Notes: generated by a model from the sequence alone, not told the origin. A DNA stretch of 64,000 nt from Pseudomonas sp. MTM4 (GCF_019355055.1 NZ_CP048411.1:682001-746000), one strand, 5' to 3'; positions 24,518 to 33,837 are shown, counted from the first letter of the stretch. Translations and numbers: made by a program.

Positions 24518-24724
24518 TTACGTGCTGCCATTGCCCTTCGAGCCTATCTCGTCGGTATGCGTAATTGACTCACCTGCTAGGGCAGAGCTCTCTATCTTAT
24601 TAAAGGCTTCGATTGCCTCCGCGTTGAAAAAGCTGTGGTAGCGCGGTGATCGCTGCAGCCGACGAATTTTGTCTATGGCATCCGAGCGGATTTTTGATAA
24701 TGAATTTCCATCGTCATTTGACAT
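24518..24724 (-). CDS. Small hypothetical protein
   Basis: A possible 68-residue acidic, soluble, helical protein (SKIRSDAIDKIRRLQRSP, NAEAIEAFNKIESSALAG). The ATG at 24724 is the better of two in-frame starts. No family was recognised. It lies between the broken antitoxin and the recombinases and could be a chance frame. Confidence 0.4.
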   Translation of the reverse strand: MSNDDGNSLSKIRSDAIDKIRRLQRSPRYHSFFNAEAIEAFNKIESSALAGESITHTDEIGSKGNGST

Positions 24725-24748
24725 GCCTGAGCCCCTACTATCAATCAA

Positions 24749-25046
24749 TTGTCGCGGAAGCTAGAGCTTCAGACGGCCCGCAGAAATTAACAAGCCTACA
24801 CTCTGGATGATGTGTCTTCTACCGTCCAGTGAAGCGGACCTGAAGCTACCGAAACGGCGACACGCTGGTTGCGTTGTATTTCTTACTTCTCTACAACCGT
24901 GAGTGTAGCCCGTGAATTAGCTGGCAGCGCGTTCCCGAGAAGTGACTGGTAGGATTTCCCCGGAGGTTAGAGGGCTCAGCCGCTCAGCCTGAGCGGCTGT
25001 CCTGGCTGTTGAGAGCGGGCTCGGCCAGCGATAACCTAGTTTGATG
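24749..25046. other. Gene-free stretch beside the recombinase gene
   Basis: About 298 nt with no convincing gene. Its only clear structure is the perfect palindrome at 24977-24999, described separately. Confidence 0.4.
24977..24999. repeat. Perfect 23-nt palindrome near the first recombinase
   Basis: CAGCCGCTCAG and its exact complement CTGAGCGGCTG flank a single C. It lies 47 nt beyond the recombinase stop. With no T run on either side it is a poor terminator, so a role as a recombinase binding site is possible but not shown. Confidence 0.6.
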
Positions 25047-26339
25047 CTACTGTTTTACTTTCAGCCCCTTTACGGAGTGAGCGCGCTGCTCATCTAGCGA
25101 GTTGTAATAGGTATTCTGGGTGGTACTCATACTGCTGTGACGAAGGTCGGCCTGGAGATCCTTCATGTCACGGTGCGGTGCATCGAAAGTGGCGGATGTA
25201 TGACGCAACCAATGCAACGACGCCGAGCGCAGCTGATCAATCTCGTCATCGCTCCAGCCTTCTTCAGACATGCGAGCCAACGAACGATCAAACAGTTCCT
25301 GTAGCAGCAATCGAATGTGGCGGTCAGAAAGCCCAGCTCGACCTTTTAGTGAGGCAATTAGCGGAGTGCTCTCATGAGCGGAGGGCAGGGGAGGAAGCCC
25401 GAGGTGTACACGGTAGCGCATTAGATAGGCGTGAATGTAGTCGTCGCGGATGCTGATCTTCGCCGCTTTGTTGCCCTTGCCCACCGCGTGATACCACCAA
25501 GTCCCCGTACTATCGCGACGGATATCACTCATCGTGGGCGTCCAGTTATCTCTCCCGACTATGTCGGACACTCGCAAATACATAGAAAATAAAGTAGCGG
25601 TGATGAACAAAGTACGCTCGTGCACTGAATCCGCGGCCGCCATCTGTTCGGCGGTTTCGATAACATAGCTCCACTGCAGCTGGGTCAGGGAGCGGGAGGC
25701 TACATCCAAGGTGTTGCGTTGTTTGTAGATAGATTTCTGTTTCACTGCCCGAAAGGGGTTTACCTCGGTCAGGCCCTCATCGATGGAATGCTGGAAAAAA
25801 CTGCCACATACCGCGAATACTTGCGCCACCGAGCCTTGGGACATGCGATAGCGACGGGAGGGGACAGCAACTGCAGTTTCTTCGGCGATCTTACGCTCGC
25901 GCTTCGCCACCGACTGGCTGAAGGGCCGCCAGTGCTCATTAATAATGTAGGTGTCGGTATCGAGCTTCTTGCGTCCGCCCATGCGGAGGAAGCGGGATTT
26001 GACAACGGGGCCGATCCATCCATCCTGCGGGTTCAGGCAAAACTCCATGAAGGCTTCGGCGTCCCGTCGACGCAATTCGACGAGGGGCTTACGAATGACC
26101 ACGAGGCACCAGAGCAACAAGCGCTCTACATGGGTTCTATAAGAGTTGAAGGTGGCTTCGTTACCCGCGTATGACTTGAGGAAGCCGCGAACGGCGCGAT
26201 AGCTCTCAACCGCCTGTAGCTGATCGTCACAGCCGAGGAGGAAGTCCCGAACAACAGGAAGCTCGCCATTGAGGTTATGAAAGTTAAGTTGGCGGAAACG
26301 CTCGAAGGTTTCGAAAAGCGGTTGGGGATGCTGCGACAT
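25047..26339 (-). CDS. Tyrosine recombinase (phage-type integrase), catalytic set complete
   Basis: A 430-residue site-specific recombinase. The N-terminal half holds a core-binding domain (FNSYRTHVERLLLW). The catalytic half shows the first Arg in YLRVSDIV, Lys in VGKGNKAAKI, His376-x-x-Arg379-His in SLHWLRHTSAT, His401 in ADLRHSSM and the nucleophile Tyr near 411-412 in NTYYNS. The ATG at 26339 begins MSQHPQPLF. It follows a second, related recombinase gene by 113 nt on the same strand, as in multi-recombinase modules of genomic islands. The target site is unknown. Confidence 0.92.
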   Translation of the reverse strand: MSQHPQPLFETFERFRQLNFHNLNGELPVVRDFLLGCDDQLQAVESYRAVRGFLKSYAGNEATFNSYRTHVERLLLWCLVVIRKPLVELRRRDAEAFMEFCLNPQDGWIGPVVKSRFLRMGGRKKLDTDTYIINEHWRPFSQSVAKRERKIAEETAVAVPSRRYRMSQGSVAQVFAVCGSFFQHSIDEGLTEVNPFRAVKQKSIYKQRNTLDVASRSLTQLQWSYVIETAEQMAAADSVHERTLFITATLFSMYLRVSDIVGRDNWTPTMSDIRRDSTGTWWYHAVGKGNKAAKISIRDDYIHAYLMRYRVHLGLPPLPSAHESTPLIASLKGRAGLSDRHIRLLLQELFDRSLARMSEEGWSDDEIDQLRSASLHWLRHTSATFDAPHRDMKDLQADLRHSSMSTTQNTYYNSLDEQRAHSVKGLKVKQ

Positions 26340-26452
26340 GATTACTGTGAAACCTTGTAGATGCGCCTTGCACGGCAATTAACCTCAGTCTACTGCAATA
26401 TCCGGGTCTGGTGATTATCGGATATTACTGTGTGGAACGAGGTCGGTCACAG

Positions 26453-27634
26453 TTAATCCTGATAATACCTACCATAGGTATACGCGAGACTCGTAATACG
26501 TAGATCTTGTTTCAGTTTGGCGGGCACGCGGGTTTGAGCGCTACTCTTTGCGCCACTGTCGCGCAGCAGCCTCGGGTTTGACGAAAGCAAAACTTCCCAA
26601 TGGTCACCGTTCTCTTCCTCCAAAGTAATATCTGCATGCACCTGTGTGAGCGCTGCGCGAACGACTTCTCGAATTCGCCGAACGCTAAGCCCCGGACGCC
26701 CGTGGCTTGTCTCTAGAAGCGGAACTCCGTCATCTAGTCCAGGTAACGGTGATAGTCCTCTGCTTTTCCGGTAGCGTTTCAAGTAGGGCAAGAACTTAGA
26801 GTTGACTGCGAGCCTTTGCGGCTGGGTGCCGGGGATATCCAGTACCAACCACCAGGTGCCGTCCTCAAACAAGAAACAGTTCATGCTTGGCCAGTAATCA
26901 CCAATTGCTGCAAAATCAGTCGCGCGGAGGCAAAGAAATACCGTCGCAGCTACAATAAAAAGAGCGCGCTCACCCGCAGGGTCGCCTGATGCCCGGCACT
27001 CTAGAATTTGCATAACACGAGAGAGTTGATCTGAACTTAGGAAGCGTCGGGCAGGGTGATCTGCTTTGTCTGCACTCCCACTCTGCAATCTAGACGCGAC
27101 GACTGGATTGACTGCGGCTGCACCCTCTGCATGTAGGAAATTGTAGAAGGAACTGCAGATGCTCTGTATCTGTCTTACCGTACCGGTGAATGGTTTGTAA
27201 GATTCTGACTCCGGCTGACTACGGATGTTGAAAGGCCGCCAGCCTTCGTTGAACTTCCAATTACCGTCGTTTTGAATAAATCGCGCGGAAGGTGCTGCTC
27301 CGACCCAAGGCCGAGGTGGCCTTTTGCAGAAATTAACGAATTGACCAAATTCATACCGATTTAATGTCAAAGCCGATTTATCAGCGAAAATCCAGCTCCA
27401 TAGAAGCAGGCGCTCCACAAAAGTACGGTAAATACCGAAGGTTCCGGCTGCACGATTATGGAGGGCTAGAAAATGAAGTCCGCATGCGAAATCCTTCTCA
27501 ACGTCAAGCTCAGTTGAAAAACTCTTCAGATAGGCTGCGACGCAGGGGTAGCAAGCATAATACTGCTTAAGGTCCAGAATCATGGACTCAGGAGCGGCAA
27601 AGAGTGGATGCGGGTCTCTGGCGTATGCTGGCAT
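26453..27634 (-). CDS. Tyrosine recombinase homologue with degenerate active site
   Basis: A 393-residue paralogue of the downstream recombinase (shared YRTFVERLLLW, WWLVLD, GLSPLP, GRPGLS-RRIR). The first catalytic Arg (CLRATDF) and a Tyr pair at 390-391 remain. The Lys region reads IPGTQPQRLA, the His of HxxR is replaced by Arg355 (RLLRDS), and the third His by Ile380 (DLRITSL). It is probably inactive alone but could assist the intact partner. The ATG at 27634 with GGAG upstream lines up with the start of the partner; longer frames reach 27763 or 27784. Confidence 0.8.
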   Translation of the reverse strand: MPAYARDPHPLFAAPESMILDLKQYYACYPCVAAYLKSFSTELDVEKDFACGLHFLALHNRAAGTFGIYRTFVERLLLWSWIFADKSALTLNRYEFGQFVNFCKRPPRPWVGAAPSARFIQNDGNWKFNEGWRPFNIRSQPESESYKPFTGTVRQIQSICSSFYNFLHAEGAAAVNPVVASRLQSGSADKADHPARRFLSSDQLSRVMQILECRASGDPAGERALFIVAATVFLCLRATDFAAIGDYWPSMNCFLFEDGTWWLVLDIPGTQPQRLAVNSKFLPYLKRYRKSRGLSPLPGLDDGVPLLETSHGRPGLSVRRIREVVRAALTQVHADITLEEENGDHWEVLLSSNPRLLRDSGAKSSAQTRVPAKLKQDLRITSLAYTYGRYYQD

Positions 27635-27901
27635 CGGAGACTCCATCTGCCGGTGGTACGGTTCAAAGCTGCGTTTTCTAACCGTAGCAAAGGTTTTTAG
27701 TCTTGTTTTTATTTTTTTTGAACTGCCCCAATATGCTTCAGGAGTCTTCTTTTTCGGCTGCATATCGGTGGGCAATGAAGGCACCCCCAGAACGAGACAG
27801 CTCTGAACTCGCTGATTTTTCTGTATTTTCTTTAATCAGGATTTGTCTCCTTTATTCCCAGGAGCCACAACGGCTAATCAATAGCCAGTCCATATTGCTA
27901 A

Positions 27902-27957
27902 TTTAACATAATATAGATTATGCGAACTCTTTAACATAAATCTGCTATGTGCGAACT
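27902..27957. repeat. Paired imperfect direct repeat at the right edge of the mobile region
   Basis: Two units of 27 and 28 nt (27902-27928 and 27930-27957) share TTTAACATAA at the start and TATG-(TG)-CGAACT at the end, separated by one base. The segment is AT-rich and lies about 270 nt upstream of the second recombinase and 44 nt from the end of the AraC gene. It is a candidate recombinase-binding or attachment region. No matching copy was seen by eye at the left end. Confidence 0.5.
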
Positions 27958-28001
27958 TCTGTGATGGATTACAAAACGCATTCATTACTCCCGGCTTGTG
28001 C

Positions 28002-28886
28002 TCAACCATCTCGTTTGAACGCACCACGAAATTCACTGGGCTTGAGTCCGGCCTGCTTGCGGAAGAATCGACTGAAATAAGCGGTGTCGGCGAAACCCAG
28101 GTCACGCGCGATCTGCTGGATATGCAGGCTCGTGTAGGCCAGTTGCCGCTGTGCCTCGCGGACGATGCGTTCGTTGATGATCGCGCTGGGCGCAACGCCG
28201 GCCTCTTCGCGGCAAACGCGACCGAGCGTGGCTGTAGTCATTCCCAGGGTTTCGCTGTAGCGGCTCAGCGTCCAGTGGTTGCGGAAGTGCTTGTCGACCA
28301 ATTCGCGGAATTGCCTTAGCACGGCGGCACGGCGGCTTTTGCCAGGCCGTGGCGCGGTGTTGATGGAGACGTCCAGCCGCGCGGCATGAATCAGCAACGT
28401 CAGCAGCAGTGAATGGCCCGCTGCGAGGTTCCCGCGGGCCTCGCTTCGCGCTTCCGCCTGGATCAGTTCGATCAGTGGCCAGATGGGTTCGCTGCCGTCC
28501 GCCTGCCAGGGTAACGGCACGACGCTCGGGCGCTGCAGGAAGCCCAACAGCCCCGGCGCCACGATGCGCGCCATCGATTCCAGCGGCCGTTGTGCCGCGG
28601 TGATGACCGGTCCGTCGGTGTCGCGTTGGTAGCTGAACGCATGCACGGTGCGGTTCGGCAGGACCAGGATGCAGGGGCCGGTGAACGGCAGGTGCTGGTT
28701 TTCCAGCGAAACCTCGCCGCCACCGCTACGGATGTAGAACAACTGCAGCAGCGCATCGTGCTGATGCGGTTTGATTTCCCACTGAAATTGCTCGCTGCGT
28801 TCGTTGATCCATTCGCAGTGCAGCATGTCGCGCCAGGCGGGCTGGGCGGTCTCGCCATATAGGCCGTAGTTGGGAATTCGCTTCAT
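28002..28886 (-). CDS. AraC family regulator of the efflux operon (PobR/PobC-like)
   Basis: A 294-residue AraC protein. A cupin-type sensor domain (HQHDALLQLFYIRSGGGEVSLE) is followed by two C-terminal helix-turn-helix motifs (LSRYSETLGMTTATLGRV; IQQIARDLGFADTAYFSRFF) and KQAGLKPSEFR. Such regulators respond to 4-hydroxybenzoate and similar acids. It is divergent from the FUSC-DUF1656-HlyD-OMF operon whose first gene starts about 195 nt away, which suggests that it controls that pump. The ligand is inferred, not known. Confidence 0.9.
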   Translation of the reverse strand: MKRIPNYGLYGETAQPAWRDMLHCEWINERSEQFQWEIKPHQHDALLQLFYIRSGGGEVSLENQHLPFTGPCILVLPNRTVHAFSYQRDTDGPVITAAQRPLESMARIVAPGLLGFLQRPSVVPLPWQADGSEPIWPLIELIQAEARSEARGNLAAGHSLLLTLLIHAARLDVSINTAPRPGKSRRAAVLRQFRELVDKHFRNHWTLSRYSETLGMTTATLGRVCREEAGVAPSAIINERIVREAQRQLAYTSLHIQQIARDLGFADTAYFSRFFRKQAGLKPSEFRGAFKRDG

Positions 28887-29081
28887 CGTACCTCGACAGG
28901 CAGACCGCCTGCTTTACGCGCCCCGCGATGCTCAACGATCACGGGTACATGTTTTTAAAATCCGAATTGTCCTGTTGGTTGTTCGATTTGTCACATCGAA
29001 ACGCCGTTAAATGTAACAAATTGTGCAACATGCCGTAGCGCTCTGCTCCCCGCGATGCGGCCTCGTGAAAAAACTAAAACC

Positions 29082-31139
29082 ATGAATATGCCTACCTGGC
29101 GCGAATGGCTGTTTTCAGCCAAAGCGCTGACCGCTGCGTTGCTGTCGCTTTACATCGCGCTCGCCATTCCGCTGGACAATCCCTATTGGGCGATGGCCTC
29201 GGTTTACGTCGTTTCGCACCCGCTGTCGGGCGCCACGCGCTCGAAGGCGATCTACCGGGCTCTGGGAACCGTACTCGGTGCAGCGGCATCGGTTGCGATA
29301 TTGCCGCTGTTCGGCCAGCAGCCGGTGATGCTGAGCCTGGTCATATCGTTGTGGCTCACCACCCTGCTCTACCTTTCGCTGATCGACCGCTCACCGCGCA
29401 GCTACATCTTCATGCTTGCGGCCTACACCGTGCCGTTGATCAGCCTCACCGAAGTCAACAATCCGCAGCATATCTTCGATGTAGCGCTGGCCCGGTCCGA
29501 GGAAATTCTGCTGGGCATCGTCTGTGCCAGCCTGGTCAATGCGCTGCTCTTTCCCAGCCGCATCGCACCGGTGCTGAATGCGCGTATGACGGTGCTGCTC
29601 GCCGACGCCCGCGTCGGGGCATTGCAGATGCTCGGCGCAACAGGATCGACTGCCCTCGATCAGCGTGCGTTGCACCAATTGATGATCGACGTGATGGGGC
29701 TCGACGGCATGATCGTGCACCTTGAGTACGACGCCGACAGCCATCTCCCGACCCGCCATGCCCGGGAATTCCGCGCACGCATGGCGATGCTCGCGCCGCA
29801 GCTGATCTCCATGGGCGACGCGCTGCGTCAGCTACGCCAGGAACTGCCGGAGCCGCTGCCGGAGTTCGAAGAATATCTGCAGCGCGTCGGCCAATGGTTG
29901 CAGGGCGAGGATGCGCAGCTCGATGCTGATCGCCTCGTCGAGCGCAGCTGGCAGCTGCAAACATGGCTGAGCGATAGCTATCCGGAACAGCACTTGGCGC
30001 TGGCCGGTGCGCTCGGGCAGATCCGTGCACTGATCGATCTCTGGCAGGATGCCCTGGAGCTGCGCCGGTGCTTTGCCCTGGGCCATCCCGAGCAGGCGCC
30101 GATGCTGCGCTATCGAATGCGCCAGTTGATCGGAGCCCCCCGTCATTACGACTATCCGTTGCTGGCGTTCAGCGCCTTGTCCGCTGGAATCCTCGTACTG
30201 CTGGTCAGTCTGCTGTGGTACTGGTCGGGATGGGCGCACGGCTACACCGGAGTGTTCCTTGCGGCCGTCGCCAGCTGTTTCTTCGCCAGCCAGGACAACC
30301 CGGCGCCTTTCATCAAATCGATGCTGGTGGCGACGCTGATCTCCACCGTAGCCGCCGCCATCTACCTCTTTGCACTGATGCCCAACGTGCATGACTTTGG
30401 CAGCCTGGCCATTCTCCTAGCCGCACCGTTGCTGCTGTTGGGTACCTTTTCCGGTCGTCCTCAATATGCCGGGACGGCGATTCTGTTGGCGGTTCAGACC
30501 ATTTCCACCCTCACCATTCAGGATCGTTACGCCGCCGATTTCTCGCGGTTTGCCGATGTCGCCCTGTCCTCGGCCATGGGCGTGACCTTCGCGCTGATCT
30601 GGGCCCGCCTGACCCGACCATTCGGCACGCAGTGGGCGGCGCGGCGTCTTGCTCGCAGCGGCTGGATCAGTCTCTCGCGGCTTGCGCTGGCCAAGCCGAA
30701 ACAGGATCACGACGACGTCGCCTCCAAGGTCATCGACCGTACCGCTCAATTACTGCCGCGCCTCGCCCAATTGGCCGACCAGGGCCTGGCGCTGCACGAC
30801 GCGACCCGAGGTTTGAGACTGTGCTTCCGCTTGCTGGAACTCAAGCGAGTGCCGCTGCCCGCAGACGCCGAGCAACGGCTGCAACCGGTCATTCTGGCGC
30901 TGCACGATTACTTCCAGGTGTGCGCTCGCGCCCGTCATCCGCAGTCCGCGCCGGATGGCCTGCGCGAGCAACTGGATGACGGCGTGTATTACCTATGGAG
31001 CCGCCGTAATGGCCAGGCTGCACACGACGCCTGCCTGGCGCTGCACGGCCTGCGTCTCGCGCTGTTCCCTGCGGATGCGCCTGCCACCGCGCCGCTATCG
31101 ACCACAACCGGGTACGACCCTCTCGGAGCCCCCGCATGA
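29082..31139 (+). CDS. FUSC family inner-membrane efflux protein (AaeB-like)
   Basis: A 685-residue membrane protein of the aromatic acid exporter/FUSC family. An N-terminal membrane block (AKALTAALLSLYIALAIPLD, NPYWAMASVYVVSHP) and a second block near residues 365-500 (SALSAGILVLLVSLLWYW) flank and precede soluble helical domains. It would export organic acids across the inner membrane with the HlyD protein. The ATG at 29082 (MNMPTWREWLF) is favoured over one 27 nt earlier. It overlaps the next gene by 4 nt. Confidence 0.9.
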   Translation: MNMPTWREWLFSAKALTAALLSLYIALAIPLDNPYWAMASVYVVSHPLSGATRSKAIYRALGTVLGAAASVAILPLFGQQPVMLSLVISLWLTTLLYLSLIDRSPRSYIFMLAAYTVPLISLTEVNNPQHIFDVALARSEEILLGIVCASLVNALLFPSRIAPVLNARMTVLLADARVGALQMLGATGSTALDQRALHQLMIDVMGLDGMIVHLEYDADSHLPTRHAREFRARMAMLAPQLISMGDALRQLRQELPEPLPEFEEYLQRVGQWLQGEDAQLDADRLVERSWQLQTWLSDSYPEQHLALAGALGQIRALIDLWQDALELRRCFALGHPEQAPMLRYRMRQLIGAPRHYDYPLLAFSALSAGILVLLVSLLWYWSGWAHGYTGVFLAAVASCFFASQDNPAPFIKSMLVATLISTVAAAIYLFALMPNVHDFGSLAILLAAPLLLLGTFSGRPQYAGTAILLAVQTISTLTIQDRYAADFSRFADVALSSAMGVTFALIWARLTRPFGTQWAARRLARSGWISLSRLALAKPKQDHDDVASKVIDRTAQLLPRLAQLADQGLALHDATRGLRLCFRLLELKRVPLPADAEQRLQPVILALHDYFQVCARARHPQSAPDGLREQLDDGVYYLWSRRNGQAAHDACLALHGLRLALFPADAPATAPLSTTTGYDPLGAPA

Positions 31140-31345
31140 CTGGACATCTGAATATCTATGGCGTCTACGTGCCGGTACTGCTGGTGTTGATGCTTGCTGC
31201 CTATCTGCTCAAAAGCCTGCTGGGCATCGCCCTCGCCCGGCTGGGCCTGTACCGCTGGGTCTGGCATCCGCCGCTGTTCAACCTCGCCCTCTACGTCATG
31301 GTGCTGGGCGCCCTGTCCACCCTCATACCGGGAGTCGAATCGTGA
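31136..31345 (+). CDS. DUF1656 (AaeX-like) small membrane protein
   Basis: A 69-residue protein with two membrane segments (VPVLLVLMLAAYLLKSLLGI and NLALYVMVLGALSTLIPG) joined by a basic loop RLGLYRWVWHP. This small partner is nearly always found between FUSC and HlyD genes of AaeAB-type pumps. It overlaps both neighbours (ATGA and GTGA), so the three are translated together. Its function in the pump is unknown. Confidence 0.93.
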   Translation: MTGHLNIYGVYVPVLLVLMLAAYLLKSLLGIALARLGLYRWVWHPPLFNLALYVMVLGALSTLIPGVES

Positions 31346-32244
31346 AGAAATGGATACCTGCCGCCGGCTCGGTGATGCTGACCCTGTTGGCCGTCGCCAT
31401 CGCCGTCGTGGTGAGCGTGTATCTGTGGGACTACTACATGGAAGCGCCCTGGACCCGCGACGGCCATGTGCATGCCGACATCATTCAGGTGGCGCCTGAC
31501 GTGTCCGGGCTGGTCACCGAGCTGCGCGTGCGGGACAACCAGAAGGTTAGCCGTGGACAGGTGCTGTTCGTCATCGATCAGGCACGCTTCGAACTCGCCC
31601 TCGAAGAAGCCGAAGCGACCGTGCTGGAGCGCCGTGCGCTGCTCGCTCAGGCGGGCCGGGAAGCCAAGCGCAACCGTGTGTTGAAAGACTTGATCGCCGC
31701 GGAAACCATCGAAATCGGCGACACCCAGGTCAAGCGCGCCGAAGCCGCACTGAAGACCGCCGAAGCCGCCCTCGGCGTGGCGCGGCTCGACCTGGAGCGC
31801 ACCCGTGTGCTCAGCCCTGTCGATGGCTATCTCAGCGATCAGACCATGCGCGTCGGCGATTACGTCCACACCGGCAAACCGGTGCTGTCGATCGTCGATA
31901 CCCGTTCGCTGCGCGTCGAAGGCTATTTCGAGGAAACCAAACTGCACGCCATCGAGATCGGCCAGCCGGTGGATATCCGGCTGATGGGGGAATCGCAGCA
32001 CCTGCGTGGCCATGTCCAAAGCATTGCCGCCGGCATCGAGGACCGCGACCGCGCGCGCGGAAACTCGCTGCTGCCCAACATCAATCCGAGCTTCAACTGG
32101 GTGCGACTGGCCCAGCGAATACCGGTGCGCGTGGTGCTGGAAGACGGCCAGGAAACCGACATCCGACTGGTCATCGGCCGAACCGCGACCCTCTCGGTGC
32201 TGCCCTGGCCACAAGCCGGCAAGGTGGAGCCTGCAACGCCATGA
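31342..32244 (+). CDS. HlyD family periplasmic adaptor (AaeA-like)
   Basis: A 300-residue membrane fusion protein with one N-terminal anchor (MLTLLAVAIAVVVSVYLWDY). Biotinyl-lipoyl halves (HVHADIIQVAPDVSGLV; RVLSPVDGYLSDQTMRVGD) flank a short coiled-coil hairpin, followed by the beta barrel. It would bridge the FUSC protein and the outer-membrane channel. GTG at 31342 is the start, overlapping the preceding stop codon, and the stop overlaps the ATG of the next gene. Confidence 0.93.
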   Translation: MKKWIPAAGSVMLTLLAVAIAVVVSVYLWDYYMEAPWTRDGHVHADIIQVAPDVSGLVTELRVRDNQKVSRGQVLFVIDQARFELALEEAEATVLERRALLAQAGREAKRNRVLKDLIAAETIEIGDTQVKRAEAALKTAEAALGVARLDLERTRVLSPVDGYLSDQTMRVGDYVHTGKPVLSIVDTRSLRVEGYFEETKLHAIEIGQPVDIRLMGESQHLRGHVQSIAAGIEDRDRARGNSLLPNINPSFNWVRLAQRIPVRVVLEDGQETDIRLVIGRTATLSVLPWPQAGKVEPATP

Positions 32245-33692
32245 AACGCCATAACCTTACTGCCCTGCTGGCTCTGGTCGGCACCCTCAGTGCCTGCACC
32301 ATGGTCGGGCCCGATTATCGGCTGCCGGACGATGCCGCGATTCAACGTACCGAAGCCCAGGCACCGTTCGATCTGGCTGGCAGTGCGAAGGTGGAACAAG
32401 CCGAGTTGCCCGCCGACTGGTGGAAACTCTATGACGATCCCCTCCTCGACCGGCTGGTGAGCGAGGCGCTGGAACGCAATACCGACGTGCGCCTGGCCTA
32501 TCACAACCTGCGGCGCGCCTACGAGGGCTTCCAGATGGCCCATCACGCGCAGGAAATCGAGATTGGTGGTGCCGGCTCGCTCGCGCGTGGTCAGCTATCC
32601 AGTGAGTCACTGGCACTGCAGGAAAAAATCCCGGTGATGAACCTCGCCGATGCCGGGCTTTCGGTCGGCTATCAGCTCGATCTGTTCGGCAAGCTCAAGC
32701 GCGCCGCCGAATCAGCCGGAGCCAGTGCTGATGCCAGCGCCGCGGCCCTCGATGCCGCCCGTATCACCGTCGTGGCTCAGGTCGTGCGCAATTATGTCGA
32801 GGCCTGCCACGCGGGCGAAGAACTGAAGATCGCCAAGCATTCATTGGATATTCAACAACGCCAGCTGGATGTGGCCACGCGGCTGTTCAGCGGCGGTCGC
32901 GGCAACGAAGTAGACGTGGCTCGCGCACGCGCTCAGGTCGAGGCGCTGCGTGCCGAGGTTCCTCCGTTCGAGACGAAAAAATCCGCAGCGCTTTATCAAG
33001 TCGCCGCCCTGCTCGGCCGCACGCCCGGTGACTTGCCAGAACCAGTCATTACCTGCAGCCACGCGCCGCAGCTGAGCCAGCCGATTCCGGTTGGCGATGG
33101 CGCGGCGTTGCTCAAGCGTCGTCCGGACGTCCGCGCGGCGGAACGCAGCCTGGCTGCTGCCACCGCAGATATCGGGGTCGCCACCGCAATGATGTACCCG
33201 GAAATCAGCCTCGGCGCCTCGGCCGGCTATACCGGCATGCTCGAACACATCGCCGATCCTATTACCCGTCGTTGGGAATTCGGGCCGTCCATTTCCTGGC
33301 ACATCCCGACGAAAGTCGACCGCGCGCGGGTCCGTGCCATGGAAGCCGGCGCCGACGCGGCCCTTGCGCGTTTCGACGGCGCGGTACTCAACGCCCTGCG
33401 CGAAACCCAAACGCTGTTGGCGCGGTATGCCGACGATTTGCAGCGCAACCGTGCCCTGCGCGATTCCCGCGACGCCGCCAGCCGCGCTGCCGATCACACC
33501 CGTCGGCTCTACCAGGAAGGCCGTTTGGCCTATCTCGACAGCCTCGACACCGAGCGCACCCTGGCCTTTGCCGAAGCCGCCTTGGCGGAATCCGAAGCAC
33601 AGCTTTCGCTGGATCAGGTCAACCTGTTCCTGGCGTTGGGTGGCGGATGGGAAGACGCTGAGCGTACGCCGTCGACCCAGCTTGCCCATTGA
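32241..33692 (+). CDS. Outer-membrane efflux lipoprotein (NodT/OprM family)
   Basis: A 483-residue outer-membrane factor. The signal peptide ends in a lipobox LSAC, giving a lipid-anchored Cys19. Two repeated OEP domains carry the family patterns VSEALERNTDVRLA, YQLDLFGKLKRAAES and LLKRRPDVRAAERSL. It would form the trimeric exit channel for the FUSC-HlyD pump. It overlaps the hlyD-type gene by 4 nt, making a complete four-gene export operon with its own outer-membrane channel, which the E. coli aae operon lacks. Confidence 0.94.
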   Translation: MKRHNLTALLALVGTLSACTMVGPDYRLPDDAAIQRTEAQAPFDLAGSAKVEQAELPADWWKLYDDPLLDRLVSEALERNTDVRLAYHNLRRAYEGFQMAHHAQEIEIGGAGSLARGQLSSESLALQEKIPVMNLADAGLSVGYQLDLFGKLKRAAESAGASADASAAALDAARITVVAQVVRNYVEACHAGEELKIAKHSLDIQQRQLDVATRLFSGGRGNEVDVARARAQVEALRAEVPPFETKKSAALYQVAALLGRTPGDLPEPVITCSHAPQLSQPIPVGDGAALLKRRPDVRAAERSLAAATADIGVATAMMYPEISLGASAGYTGMLEHIADPITRRWEFGPSISWHIPTKVDRARVRAMEAGADAALARFDGAVLNALRETQTLLARYADDLQRNRALRDSRDAASRAADHTRRLYQEGRLAYLDSLDTERTLAFAEAALAESEAQLSLDQVNLFLALGGGWEDAERTPSTQLAH

Positions 33693-33837
33693 GCTATCTG
33701 CACAACGCTGATCGCGCGATGCCAGGACAAATGACGCTTTCCAGACTCAGAGTGAGATGACAGAAAGAACCGCTTCATTCGTCGCGCCCGGTGTCAGCAA
33801 GCGGGACTTGGCAAGTGGCATAGAGGATAGGTAACCA

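Noticed and set aside
27902..27957. Paired repeats as a CRISPR array
   Set aside because: Only two imperfect units with a one-base gap and no spacers or cas genes.
21432..28002. tRNA gene as the integration site of the mobile region
   Set aside because: No cloverleaf-forming sequence or tRNA 3' end duplication was found by eye at either border.
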